From Blastococcus sp. TF02-8 (lineage in GTDB: Bacteria; Actinomycetota; Actinomycetes; Mycobacteriales; Geodermatophilaceae), in the NCBI RefSeq assembly GCF_003319175.1, contig NZ_QOHK01000004.1, positions 62,001 to 126,000 on the forward strand: a DNA stretch of 64,000 bases, read 5' to 3'. The position numbers were made by a program, and so were the translations under genes. This document shows positions 27,710 through 36,487 of the stretch, piece by piece; position 1 is the first letter of the stretch; each line of letters starts with the position of its first letter. The notes under the pieces are model-generated. The model was not told where the DNA came from and did not search any database. It worked only from the letters and a program-made list of their open reading frames with translations.

Positions 27710-29971
27710 TCAGCGAGCGCTGCGTGCCAGGGCACCCTCGTCCGCGGTCGTGTCCCCCACCACGACGGAGCGGCGCTTGGACACCACGACCGCGGCGACG
27801 ATGACCGCCAGCGCCGCCAGCGCCACGGCGACCCGGACGCCGGTGTTCGCGTCCTCCCCCACCGACAGCCCGACGACCGCCGGCGCGATGAGGAGCGCCA
27901 CCAGGTTCATCACCTTGATCAGCGGGTTGATCGCCGGGCCGGCGGTGTCCTTGAACGGGTCGCCCACCGTGTCGCCGATGACGGTCGCCGCGTGGGCCTC
28001 GCTGCCCTTCCCGCCGTGCTCGCCGTCCTCCACCATCTTCTTGGCGTTGTCCCAGGCGCCGCCGGAGTTGGCCAGGAAGACCGCCATGAGGGTCCCTGCC
28101 GCGATCGCGCCCACCAGGTAGGCGGCCAGCGGGCCGATGCCGAGCCCGAAGCCCACGGCCACCGGCGCGAGGACCGCCAGCAGGCCCGGCGTGGCCAGCT
28201 CCCGCAGCGAGTCCTTGGTGCAGATGTCCACGACCGCGCCGTAGTCGGGTCGCTCGGCGAAGGTCATGATCCCGGGATGGGTGCGGAACTGCTCCCGCAC
28301 CTCGAACACGACCCGCCCCGCCGCGCGCGACACCGCGCTGATGGCGAGGCCGGAGAAGAGGAACACCACGGCCGCGCCGAGCACCGCGCCGACGACGTTG
28401 TTCGGGTTCACCAGGCTGAACGCGTCGCCCAGCGAGGCGCCCGCCTCGTCGAGGGCGACCCCGACCTGCGCGTTGTAGGAGCCGAAGAGGGCGGTGGCGG
28501 CCAGGACGGCGGTCGCGATGGCGATGCCCTTGGTGATCGCCTTGGTGGTGTTGCCGACGGCGTCGAGGTCGGTCAGCACCCGCGCGCCGTCGCCGTCGAT
28601 GTCGCCGGACATCTCGGCGATCCCCTGCGCGTTGTCGCTGACCGGCCCGAAGGTGTCCATGGAGACGATGACCCCGGCGGTGGTGAGCAGCCCGCAGCCG
28701 GCGAGCGCGACGGCGTAGAGGGCCGCTCCGCCACCGATGAGGAAGGCGCCGTAGACCCCGGCCCCGATCAGCGCCGCGGCGTACACCGCCGACTCCAACC
28801 CGAGCGAGATGCCGGAGAGGATGACCGTCGCGGGGCCGGTCAGCGAGCTGCGACCCACATCCCGGACGGGCTTGCGGCTGGTCTCGGTGAAGTAGCCGGT
28901 GAGCTGCTGGATCGCCGCGGCGAGCACGACGCCGACGAGGACCGCGACGAAGCCGAGCACCTGCGGGCTGACCGGCAGGTCGTCGGTGGCGTCGCCCACG
29001 CCCGGCAGCACGGTGAAGGCCGCGGCCGCGACCAGCAGCAGGGAGACGACGGCGGAGACGAAGAACCCACGGTTGATCGGAGCCAGGCCGCTGCCGTCGC
29101 CGGCGCCGGGGCGGGTCGCCAGGATCCCGGCCACGGAGGCGATGACGCCGATCGCGGCGACCACCAGCGGGAAGACCATGCCCACCGAGCCGAAGAAGAC
29201 CTGCCCGAGGATCAGCGCGGCGACCAGGGTGACGGCGTAGGACTCGAAGAGGTCGGCGGCCATCCCGGCGCAGTCCCCGACGTTGTCGCCCACGTTGTCG
29301 GCGATGGTCGCGGCGTTGCGGGGGTCGTCCTCCGGGATGCCCGCCTCGACCTTGCCCACGAGGTCCGCCCCGACGTCGGCGGCCTTGGTGAAGATGCCAC
29401 CGCCGACGCGCATGAACATCGCCAGCAACGCCCCGCCGAAGCCGAAGCCCTCGAGCACGACCGGCGCGGTCTCGTCGAAGAGCAGGAGGGCCAGCGCCGC
29501 GCCGAAGAGCCCCAGCCCGACCGTGATCATCCCGCACACCCCGCCCGTGCGGTACGCGATGCGGAAGGCCGGCTGGTAGCCACCGTCGCGGGCCGCGGCG
29601 GCCACCCGGACGTTGCCGCGGGTGGCCAGCGTCATCCCGATGAAGCCGACCAGCGCCGAGAAGGTGGCCCCGACGAGGAAGAAGACCGCGCGCCCGACCC
29701 GCGTGCCCCACCCGCCGTCGGCCACCGGCAGCACGAGCAGCAGCACGAACACGATGACGGCGAACAGCCCCAGGGTCCGGAACTGCCGTCGCAGATAGGC
29801 CGCCGCGCCCTCCTGCACCGCTCGGGCGATGTCCTGCATCTTCTCCGTACCCTGCCCCGCGGCCGTGACGGCCCGGACCAGGTACGCGGCGAAGCCCAGG
29901 GCCGCCAGGGAGATGGCGAGGATGACGGCGACCAGCGCCGTCTCCCCGCCGGACAGGGAGCTGTCGGGCAT
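27710..29971 (-). CDS. hppA: Membrane-bound proton-translocating pyrophosphatase (K+-independent type)
   Basis: A 753-residue protein with about 16 membrane segments. The substrate site is KAADVGADLVGK at 196-207 and DNVGDNVGD at 225-233. GNTTKAIT at 473-480 has Lys477 and Thr480, the pair that marks K+-independent H+-PPases (K+-dependent enzymes have Ala and Gly/Ala). It couples PPi hydrolysis to proton export. The ATG has GGAGG upstream. A CRP-like box lies 105-124 bases upstream. Together with Ppa the genome has two PPi-removing routes within 10 kb. Confidence 0.96.
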   Translation of the reverse strand: MPDSSLSGGETALVAVILAISLAALGFAAYLVRAVTAAGQGTEKMQDIARAVQEGAAAYLRRQFRTLGLFAVIVFVLLLVLPVADGGWGTRVGRAVFFLVGATFSALVGFIGMTLATRGNVRVAAAARDGGYQPAFRIAYRTGGVCGMITVGLGLFGAALALLLFDETAPVVLEGFGFGGALLAMFMRVGGGIFTKAADVGADLVGKVEAGIPEDDPRNAATIADNVGDNVGDCAGMAADLFESYAVTLVAALILGQVFFGSVGMVFPLVVAAIGVIASVAGILATRPGAGDGSGLAPINRGFFVSAVVSLLLVAAAAFTVLPGVGDATDDLPVSPQVLGFVAVLVGVVLAAAIQQLTGYFTETSRKPVRDVGRSSLTGPATVILSGISLGLESAVYAAALIGAGVYGAFLIGGGAALYAVALAGCGLLTTAGVIVSMDTFGPVSDNAQGIAEMSGDIDGDGARVLTDLDAVGNTTKAITKGIAIATAVLAATALFGSYNAQVGVALDEAGASLGDAFSLVNPNNVVGAVLGAAVVFLFSGLAISAVSRAAGRVVFEVREQFRTHPGIMTFAERPDYGAVVDICTKDSLRELATPGLLAVLAPVAVGFGLGIGPLAAYLVGAIAAGTLMAVFLANSGGAWDNAKKMVEDGEHGGKGSEAHAATVIGDTVGDPFKDTAGPAINPLIKVMNLVALLIAPAVVGLSVGEDANTGVRVAVALAALAVIVAAVVVSKRRSVVVGDTTADEGALARSAR

Positions 29972-30075
29972 GGGTCCTCCAGGCGTCGGCGGCCGCCCGG
30001 GTGGCGCCGTTGCTCCCCGGTACGGCGGAGGTCGGCGTCCCGATGCCGGTCGCTCCCGGCCGCGGGACGGCGCGA

Positions 30076-30095
30076 AGTGTAAGCCAGATCACACT
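30076..30095. promoter_or_regulatory. CRP-like binding site
   Basis: A 20-base near-palindrome: AGTGTAA, six-base spacer GCCAGA, TCACACT. It matches the mycobacterial CRP consensus (TGTGA-N6-TCACA, extended by AG/CT) with one mismatch in the left half. It lies between divergent hppA and the helicase gene, 105 bases before the first and 66 before the second. A crp gene is present at 61241. Confidence 0.7.
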
Positions 30096-30160
30096 CTGGG
30101 TGGCCGCTTCGCGCGCTCCTTCCCCGACCGGCCACCGGCACCTTGCGCCGGGGTGTGACA

Positions 30161-32644
30161 GTGGACCCCGTGACCACGCTCCACCCGGTCCGGTCGGCTC
30201 CCCCTCCCGGCACGGACGACCGGTCCGAGGGCGGCGCGGTCCCGCCCGGCGGGGAGCTCCTCGAGGCTCTGCTCGCGGGTACGGCGGAGGACGAGCAGCC
30301 GGTCACGCACGTGCACCACCTGCCGGTGCGCGAGAGCCGTACCGCCGACTGGCCGGAGTGGGTCGAGCCGGGGCTGCGCGAGCGGCTCGTGGCCCGGGGT
30401 GTGCGGGCGCCGTACTCCCACCAGGTCGCCGCCGCGCAGACCGCGCGCGACGGGCGGCACGTCGTCGTGGCCACGGGCACCGCGTCGGGCAAGTCGCTGG
30501 CCTACCAGCTCCCGGCGCTCACGAAGCTGGCCGAGGACCCGCGGGCCTGCGTCCTCTACCTGGCGCCGACCAAGGCGCTGGCCCGCGACCAGCTGGCCTC
30601 GGTCGCGGAGCTCGCCGACCCTTCGGTGCGGCCCGCGCCCTACGACGGCGACACCCCCGCCGAGGAGCGCGACTGGGTCCGGCGGCACTCGCGCTGGATC
30701 GTGACGAACCCCGACATGCTGCACCGCGGGATCCTGCCGGCCCACCAGCGCTGGTCGAGCACGCTGCGCCGGGTGGCCTACGTGGTGATCGACGAGTGCC
30801 ACGCCTACCGCGGGGTGTTCGGGTCGCACGTGGGCCACGTGCTGCGCCGGCTGCGGCGGATCTGCCGCCGCTACGGCGCCGACCCGGTCTTCGTCCTCGC
30901 CTCCGCGACCGTCGCCGATCCCGCTGCGGCCGCCACCCGGCTGGTCGGCGAGGACGTCGTCGCCGTGACCGACGACGGGTCGCCCCGCCCCGGTGCCACC
31001 TTCGCGCTCTGGGAGCCGCCGCTGACTGAGCGGACCGGCGAGCACGGGGCGCCGCTGCGCCGGTCGGCCGCCGCCGACGCCGCCGGGCTGCTGGCCGACC
31101 TGGTCGAGCGGGGCGCGCGCACCCTGGCCTTCGTGCGCTCCCGCCGCAGCGCGGAGTCGGTGGCCGACCAGGCCCGACGTCTGCTGCAGGACCGGGGGCG
31201 GGGCGACCTCGCCCGCCGGGTGGACTCCTACCGCGGCGGCTACCTGCCCGAGGAGCGGCGTGAGCTGGAGCGGGCGCTCTCGACCGGTGACCTGCTCGGC
31301 GTGGCCACCACCAACGCCCTGGAGCTCGGCATCGACATCGCCGGCCTGGACGCGGTGGTGCTCGCCGGCTACCCCGGCACGCTGGCCTCGCTGTGGCAGC
31401 AGGCCGGTCGCGCGGGGCGGGCGCAGCGGGAGTCGCTGGTGGTGTTCGTGGCCCGTGACGACCCGCTGGACCACTACCTCGCCCACCACCCGCGCGCGGT
31501 GTTCGGCCGGCCGATCGAGGCCACCGTCACCGACCCCGCCAACCCCTACGTGCTCGGGCCCCAGCTCTGCTGCGCGGCCTCGGAGCTCCCGCTGCGACCG
31601 GAGGACCTGGCCGACTTCGGCGGTGCGGTCGCCGAGGCGCAGATCGAGGAGCTGGTCGAGGCCGGGCAGCTGCGCCGGCGTCCGACCGGCTGGTACTGGA
31701 CCGGGCGGGGCCGACCCGACGTCGACATCCGGGGCAGCGGCGACGAGCCGGTCGCGATCATCGAGGCCGACACCGGACGGCTGCTCGGCACTGTCGACGG
31801 CGGGGCGGCGCACGCCACGGTGCACGACGGCGCCCTCTACGTGCACCGCGGCGAGACGTTCGTCGTCGACGAGTTCGACGTCGAGGACGCGTGCGCGGTG
31901 GTGCACCCGGAGAGCCCGGACTGGACGACGGTCGCCCGTGACGTGACCGACCTGTCGATCGTCTCGATCGAGCAGACCAGGCCTCTGGGCGCGGTCACCG
32001 CCCACACCGGCGTGGTCGACGTGACCAACCAGGTGGTGGCCTACCAGCGGCGACGGCTCGGCACCGGCGAGGTGCTGGCCGAGTTCCCGCTGGACCTGCC
32101 CGCCCGCCAGCTGCGCACCAAGGCGGTCTGGCTGACGCTGGACCACCGCGCGGTGGAGCGGGCCGACGTCGACGACGCCGCGCTGCCGGGCTCGCTGCAC
32201 GCCGCCGAGCACGCGGCGATCGGCATCCTGCCGCTGCTGGCCACCTGCGACCGCTGGGACCTCGGCGGGCTCTCGACCGCGCTGCACCCCGACACCGGGA
32301 CGGCGGCGATCTTCGTCTACGACGGCCACCCCGGCGGCGCGGGCTTCTCCGAGCGCGGGTATGCCGCTCTCCGCCGATGGCTGCAGGCGACCCGGGCGAC
32401 CGTGGCCAGCTGCGAGTGCGAGAGCGGCTGCCCCTCCTGCGTGCAGTCGCCCAAGTGCGGCAACGGCAACGACCCGCTGGACAAGGCGGGTGCGGTCCGG
32501 GTGCTGGACGCCGTCCTCGACGAGCTGGCCGCCGCCGAGGCGAGCACCCGGAACGTGGTCGCTGACGTCGAGCCGGCCGAGCAGCCCGCAACGAGCGCGG
32601 ACCACCCGACCGCCGACGAGGACGAGGACGAGCTCGTCTTCTGA
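30161..32644 (+). CDS. DEAH-box helicase with C-terminal zinc-binding DUF1998 domain (MrfA/YprA-like)
   Basis: An 827-residue superfamily 2 helicase. Motif I GTASGKS, motif Ia APTKALARDQ, motif II DECH in VIDECHAYRG, motif III ASAT, motif V TNALELGIDI and motif VI QQAGRAGRAQ are present. The C-terminus carries the four-Cys cluster CECESGCPSC-xxx-KC. Bacillus MrfA acts in mitomycin C repair, so DNA repair is the best guess. It is conserved next to the Tad-like cluster in actinobacteria and here converges on it with 3 bases between stops. GTG at 30161 is chosen; 30155 and 30170 are alternatives. Confidence 0.92.
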   Translation: MDPVTTLHPVRSAPPPGTDDRSEGGAVPPGGELLEALLAGTAEDEQPVTHVHHLPVRESRTADWPEWVEPGLRERLVARGVRAPYSHQVAAAQTARDGRHVVVATGTASGKSLAYQLPALTKLAEDPRACVLYLAPTKALARDQLASVAELADPSVRPAPYDGDTPAEERDWVRRHSRWIVTNPDMLHRGILPAHQRWSSTLRRVAYVVIDECHAYRGVFGSHVGHVLRRLRRICRRYGADPVFVLASATVADPAAAATRLVGEDVVAVTDDGSPRPGATFALWEPPLTERTGEHGAPLRRSAAADAAGLLADLVERGARTLAFVRSRRSAESVADQARRLLQDRGRGDLARRVDSYRGGYLPEERRELERALSTGDLLGVATTNALELGIDIAGLDAVVLAGYPGTLASLWQQAGRAGRAQRESLVVFVARDDPLDHYLAHHPRAVFGRPIEATVTDPANPYVLGPQLCCAASELPLRPEDLADFGGAVAEAQIEELVEAGQLRRRPTGWYWTGRGRPDVDIRGSGDEPVAIIEADTGRLLGTVDGGAAHATVHDGALYVHRGETFVVDEFDVEDACAVVHPESPDWTTVARDVTDLSIVSIEQTRPLGAVTAHTGVVDVTNQVVAYQRRRLGTGEVLAEFPLDLPARQLRTKAVWLTLDHRAVERADVDDAALPGSLHAAEHAAIGILPLLATCDRWDLGGLSTALHPDTGTAAIFVYDGHPGGAGFSERGYAALRRWLQATRATVASCECESGCPSCVQSPKCGNGNDPLDKAGAVRVLDAVLDELAAAEASTRNVVADVEPAEQPATSADHPTADEDEDELVF

Positions 32645-32647
32645 CGG

Positions 32648-32998
32648 TCACGGGGGCACGGGGCCGGCGCGGGCACGGGCGACGGCGGAGTGGGTCCCGA
32701 GCCGCCCGAGGGAGAGGGCGACCTGGACCTGCACGGCGACGACCGACCCCGGCTCGACGTGGCAGGCCGACAGGTGCCCACCGTTGGCTTCGGCGACCTC
32801 GCCCGCCCGCGCGCACGGGTCCGGATCCCCCGTGACGGCTGCGCTCGCGGCGGCGAGCGCGGCCAGGTCGGCGGCCGAACCGGCGCGGTGGCGGGTCGCC
32901 ATCCCGAGACCGACCACCACCGCCGCGGCAGCGACGAGGACCAGCACCGCTGACAGGGCCAGCACCCACACGGTGGCCGAACCCCGCTCGTCCCTCAC
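32648..32998 (-). CDS. TadE/TadG-like pseudopilin of the helicase-secretion neighbourhood (Rv3654c type)
   Basis: A 116-residue protein with a short N-terminus, a class III prepilin-like site RG-SATVW and one hydrophobic segment (about 8-30), then a soluble domain with two cysteines. Unlike true pilins it has Trp rather than Glu at position +5 after the Gly. Family members occur only in this gene neighbourhood. GTG at 32998 overlaps the previous stop as GTGA. It is the last gene of the seven-gene cluster. Confidence 0.85.
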   Translation of the reverse strand: MRDERGSATVWVLALSAVLVLVAAAAVVVGLGMATRHRAGSAADLAALAAASAAVTGDPDPCARAGEVAEANGGHLSACHVEPGSVVAVQVQVALSLGRLGTHSAVARARAGPVPP

Positions 32999-33381
32999 CC
33001 GGACGGCCCTCCCGGCTCCTGCCCGGCGACGGCACGAGCGGACACGGTCACCCGCCAGGGCAGCGGACCCAGGGGCGCGATCTCCGCCGAGACGGTCACG
33101 AGCACCTCGTCGCCGGTGGTGGCGACCTCCGTGCGAACCCCGGGCGGTCCGGCTCGGCCCGCCCACGCGGTGACCGCGGCGGGTTCCTCGCCGCGGGCAG
33201 CCGCCCGCGCAGCCTCCCGCGCGGCGTCCACGCAGCGGAGCTGGGCGCCGACGACCGTGATCGCGGCGACGGCCCCGGCGAGCACCAGCAGCAGCACGGG
33301 AAGGACGACCGCGGTCTCCGCGGTGACCATCCCCGCCTGCCCGCGCAGCCCCGGCCGACGCACGCTCCGGACAGGGCGCAC
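32995..33381 (-). CDS. TadE family pseudopilin
   Basis: A 128-residue protein. The leader ends in GQAG, and the mature part would begin MVTAE with Glu at +5, followed by VVLPVLLLVLAGAVAAI, then a beta-rich external domain. This is the TadE minor pilin pattern; such proteins prime Flp pilus assembly. It is the Rv3655c-like member of the cluster. GTG at 33381 lies 2 bases beyond the upstream stop. Confidence 0.88.
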   Translation of the reverse strand: MRPVRSVRRPGLRGQAGMVTAETAVVLPVLLLVLAGAVAAITVVGAQLRCVDAAREAARAAARGEEPAAVTAWAGRAGPPGVRTEVATTGDEVLVTVSAEIAPLGPLPWRVTVSARAVAGQEPGGPSG

Positions 33382-33383
33382 GC

Positions 33384-33716
33384 TCAGGACAGGGTGGCGA
33401 GGGCGCGGTCGACCAGCTCGGTGAGGCCGCTGACGATCGAGTCGCCGGACACCACGCGGTAGAGGACGGCCGCGAAGGCGCAGGCGGCGACCGTGCCGAC
33501 GGCGTACTCGGCGGTGCTCATGCCCGCCTCCCCGGCCACCGCGCGCAACCGGGCCCAGCGCCCGGGGAGAGACGGCTCGGAAGCCGGCTGCGTGGTGGCC
33601 GGCTGCGTGGTGGCCGGCTGCGTGGTGGCCGGCTGCGTGGTGGCCGGCTGCGTGGTGGCCGGCTGCGTGGTGGCCGGCTGCGTGGTGGCCGGCTCGGGAA
33701 TGACCGTGGTGGGCAT
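33384..33716 (-). CDS. DUF4244 Flp-like pilin with PATTQ-repeat leader
   Basis: A 110-residue protein. Residues about 10-44 are seven PATTQ repeats, followed by a basic stretch and then AGEAG-MSTAEYA. Gly is followed by MSTAE, so Glu is at +5 and the hydrophobic VGTVAACAFAAVLYRVV follows: the class III (Flp) prepilin pattern. If cleaved there, the repeats belong to an unusually long cytoplasmic leader. It is the probable main pilin of the cluster (Rv3656c type). The ATG has AGGAGG 6 bases upstream; 115 non-coding bases separate it from the preceding gene. Confidence 0.85.
   Translation of the reverse strand: MPTTVIPEPATTQPATTQPATTQPATTQPATTQPATTQPATTQPASEPSLPGRWARLRAVAGEAGMSTAEYAVGTVAACAFAAVLYRVVSGDSIVSGLTELVDRALATLS
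33586..33690 (-). repeat. Seven perfect 15-bp tandem repeats (PATTQ codons)
   Basis: The unit GGCTGCGTGGTGGCC (plus-strand reading) occurs seven times with no mismatch. On the minus strand it codes for ATTQP. Perfect identity at synonymous positions indicates recent expansion or homogenisation by slippage, and copy number probably varies between strains. Confidence 0.97.
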
Positions 33717-33831
33717 GGCGTCCTCCTGCATCGAGGCCCCGACGGGGCGGTGCACTCCAGCGTCGAGCCGGCGGCGACCGGTTCCCAGGACGCAGCGGGA
33801 TCTGTGGAGGACCCCGGCGGCTGTGGACGGC

Positions 33832-34560
33832 TCAGCCGAAGACGTCGCCGGCGATCCCGAGCACGAGCGGAATCACGCCCAGGCAGACGAAGGCCGGCAG
33901 GAAGCACAGCCCGAGCGGCGCCAGCACCCGGATCCCGGCCCGTTGCACCGCTGCCTGCGCTTCCGCGCGGGCGGTGGCGCGGATGTCCGTGGCGAGGGTG
34001 CGCAGAGCCGGCACGGCGGCCGCCCCCGACTCTCCCGCCCGGACCAGCGCACGCGCCAGCCCGGCCAGCTCGGCGGGCTGGTCGGCCCACGCCCGGCGTG
34101 GTTCTGCACCCATGCGGGACAGCGCCGCGACGCCCCGAAGCCGCCGGCCGAGCGGGCCGGGAACAGCCGCACCCACCGCGGACAGCGCCCCGGTCAGGGG
34201 CAGCCCCGCGGACAGGCAGGCGGCGAGCAGCTCGCAGGCGGCCGGTAGTTCGCGGACCAGTGCCGACCGTTCGATGGCGTCCTCGTCGGGATCCGCCGAC
34301 CGGAGCATCCGCTCGACGACCCCGGCGACGACGACCGCGGCACAGAGACCGGTCATCCCGCCCAGCAGCAGGCCCGCGGCCAGTCCCGCCCCTGCCGCGA
34401 GCAGGCGGCGTCGCAGCAGACTCCTGGAGGCACTGTTGCCCGGTTCCCCCCGGGCGTCCGGCAGCAGCACACGACGCGCCCGCGCGCCGACGACGGCCGA
34501 GCCCGGCGCCCACAGCGCGACCGCCGCGGCGATCAGCAGCAGCGGCAGCGCGGACGTCAT
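33832..34560 (-). CDS. Type II secretion system F-domain protein (TadC-like)
   Basis: A 242-residue membrane protein. It has N-terminal hydrophobic segments (about 4-24 and 55-80), a T2SF domain with LPAACELLAACLSAGLPLTGAL and the ALVRAGESGAAAVPALRTL repeat half, and a C-terminal membrane segment LGLCFLPAFVCLGVIPLVLG. It is one of two platform proteins of the Tad-like machine (Rv3657c type). The ATG overlaps the TadB-like stop as ATGA. Confidence 0.9.
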   Translation of the reverse strand: MTSALPLLLIAAAVALWAPGSAVVGARARRVLLPDARGEPGNSASRSLLRRRLLAAGAGLAAGLLLGGMTGLCAAVVVAGVVERMLRSADPDEDAIERSALVRELPAACELLAACLSAGLPLTGALSAVGAAVPGPLGRRLRGVAALSRMGAEPRRAWADQPAELAGLARALVRAGESGAAAVPALRTLATDIRATARAEAQAAVQRAGIRVLAPLGLCFLPAFVCLGVIPLVLGIAGDVFG

Positions 34561-35351
34561 CGCCCGATCCCGCGGACGAGCCGGCCGGTCCAGGCGATGC
34601 CGGCCGCCTCCAGCACGACGCCGACCACCAGGAGGACCTGACCCGTCCCGGTACGGGTCAGCACGTGCCAGGGGTCGGCGCCGACCCCGCTGCCCATGGC
34701 GAGCCCGAGCAGCGGCAGGCCGGCGAGGAGCCGGGCGCTCGCCCGGGGACCGGCCGTGGCCACCAGCAGCTCGCGGGCGCGTCGCTGCCGATCGCGGAGG
34801 TCGTCCTCCACCGCGGAGACGACGGCCGCCAGCGAACACCCGGTGCGCGAGCTGAGCGACACCGCTGCCGACAGCCGGTCGAGCGCCGACGCCGTCCCGT
34901 CGGCGTCCGCCGCCGCCGGGCTCCCCTCCGGCTGCGGGGCGAGGACGGCGCGGACGAGCGCCGCCGCGCAGTCGCGATCCGGGCAGTCGACGGCGGCGCT
35001 CCGCACCGCCTCCTCCAGCGCCCGACCGGCGCGCAGTTCCGCGGCGAGGGCAGCGAGCGCCTCGGTGAGCGCGGCCAGTCGCGCGGCGGCCGCTGCCCGC
35101 CGGGCCCGCTCCTGCCAGCCACGGGCGGCCACCGCCGCGCACCCCGCGGCGAGACCCGCGACCAGCGCCGTGCTCAGCAGAGCCGTGGCACCGCCGGCCG
35201 CCATCGCCGCGACCAGCGGGAGCGGCGGCCGGCGTCGAGCGGGGTGCCGGCCATCGGCACCCGCGACCCGGGCCAGCCGGTCGCGGACGACGACCCGGCC
35301 GCCCGGCCACACCACCAGGGAGCCGGCCGCCGCCAGCAGCGCCCCGATCAC
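34557..35351 (-). CDS. Type II secretion system F-domain protein (TadB-like)
   Basis: A 264-residue inner-membrane platform protein. It has N-terminal membrane helices, a cytoplasmic T2SF domain with ELRAGRALEEAVRSAA and LSSRTGCSLAAVVSAVEDDL, and C-terminal helices. It partners the TadC-like product below and the ATPase above. The GTG start at 35351 overlaps the ATPase stop as GTGA; longer readings upstream lie inside the ATPase gene. Confidence 0.89.
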   Translation of the reverse strand: MIGALLAAAGSLVVWPGGRVVVRDRLARVAGADGRHPARRRPPLPLVAAMAAGGATALLSTALVAGLAAGCAAVAARGWQERARRAAAAARLAALTEALAALAAELRAGRALEEAVRSAAVDCPDRDCAAALVRAVLAPQPEGSPAAADADGTASALDRLSAAVSLSSRTGCSLAAVVSAVEDDLRDRQRRARELLVATAGPRASARLLAGLPLLGLAMGSGVGADPWHVLTRTGTGQVLLVVGVVLEAAGIAWTGRLVRGIGR

Positions 35352-36487
35352 GACGGATCCAGCAGCCGGCGCAGCGCGTCGCCGGCGGGGCACGGGCCGC
35401 CGTCGGCCCGCCAGGCCGGCTCGACGACCACGAGCTCGCCCGTCCGGCGCAGCAGGCCGATCTCGTCCACCCGGCGACCCGCCGGGCCACGGCGCAGGTG
35501 GACCACGACGTGCAGCGCCGCGGCAGCCTGGCTGTGCACCGCGGCACGGCCCAGCCCCGCGGCCACGCCCAGGGCCTCCAACCGTGCGGGCACCTCGGTG
35601 GGCCGGTTGGCGTGCAGGGTGCCGCAGCCGCCGTCGTGCCCGGTGTTGAGCGCAGCCAGGAGGTCGACCACCTCGGCCCCGCGCACCTCGCCGACGACCA
35701 GCCGGTCCGGCCGCATGCGCAGCGCCTGCCGGACCAGGTCGCGCAAGGAGACCGCACCAGCGCCCTCGACGTTGGCCGGCCGGGTCAGCAGCCGCACGAC
35801 GTGGGGGTGGGAGGGGGTCAGCTCGGGGGCGTCCTCGCAGAGCAGCAGCCGCTCCCCGGCCGGAACCGCCCCCAGCAGTGCCGAGAGCAGCGTGGTCTTG
35901 CCGGAGCCGGTGCCGCCGGTGACGAGGAACGCCAGCCGCCGTGCGACGACCGCCCGGAGCAGGAACCCGCTCTCCCCCGGCAGCGTGCCCCGCGCGGCCA
36001 GCTCGTCCAGCGACCGGGAGCACCGCCGCAGCACCCGCAGCGAGAGGCAGGTGCCTCCCCCGCTCACCGGCGGCAGCACCGCGTGCATCCGGGTGCCGTC
36101 GGGCAGTCCGACGTCGACCCACGGCGAGGCGTCGTCCAGCCGCCGGCCGGCGGAGCCGGCGAGCCGGACCGCGAGCCGACGGACCGCGTCGTCGTCGGGG
36201 AAGCGGACGTCGGGGACCGGCTCGAGGCCCGCGCCGCGGTCCAGCCAGACCTCGTCCGGCCCGTTGACCAGGACGTCGGTGACCCCGGGCAGCCGCACCA
36301 GCGCCTCCAGCGGCCCGGCACCGGCCAGCTCGTCGACGGCGTCACGAACTGCCAGCAGCACGTCGGCGTCACCGAGGAGCCCGCCGGCCTCCTCGCGCAC
36401 CAGGGCCGCGACGCCCGCCCGCGAGGGCACCGCGTCCTCGGCGGCCAGTCGGGCGCGCACCCGGTCCAGCAGCGACGGGGCGCTCAT
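35348..36487 (-). CDS. TadA/CpaF-type secretion ATPase
   Basis: A 379-residue type II/IV secretion ATPase. It has an N-terminal LPGVTDVLVNGPDEVWLD segment, Walker A GGTGSGKTT at 191-199, the acidic box LLCEDAPEL, Walker B RLVVGEVRGAE and a His box TGHDGGCGTLHANRP. It powers pilus assembly or secretion by the T2SF pair. It corresponds to the helicase/secretion neighbourhood ATPase family (Rv3659c type). The ATG overlaps the upstream CpaE-like gene as ATGA. Confidence 0.94.
   Translation of the reverse strand: MSAPSLLDRVRARLAAEDAVPSRAGVAALVREEAGGLLGDADVLLAVRDAVDELAGAGPLEALVRLPGVTDVLVNGPDEVWLDRGAGLEPVPDVRFPDDDAVRRLAVRLAGSAGRRLDDASPWVDVGLPDGTRMHAVLPPVSGGGTCLSLRVLRRCSRSLDELAARGTLPGESGFLLRAVVARRLAFLVTGGTGSGKTTLLSALLGAVPAGERLLLCEDAPELTPSHPHVVRLLTRPANVEGAGAVSLRDLVRQALRMRPDRLVVGEVRGAEVVDLLAALNTGHDGGCGTLHANRPTEVPARLEALGVAAGLGRAAVHSQAAAALHVVVHLRRGPAGRRVDEIGLLRRTGELVVVEPAWRADGGPCPAGDALRRLLDPS

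Noticed and set aside
25430-30082. 1550-codon open frame opposite topA and the H+-pyrophosphatase
   Set aside because: Antisense shadow: high GC removes stops. The sequence is low complexity with His/Arg/Gly/Asp bias, while the other strand has full family motifs.
26484-30092. 1202-codon open frame on the minus strand
   Set aside because: Out-of-frame reading of topA and hppA, Arg/Gly-rich without motifs.
33586-33690. CRISPR-like regular repeat
   Set aside because: Repeats are 15 bp and directly adjacent with no spacers, in frame in a gene, and no cas genes are near.
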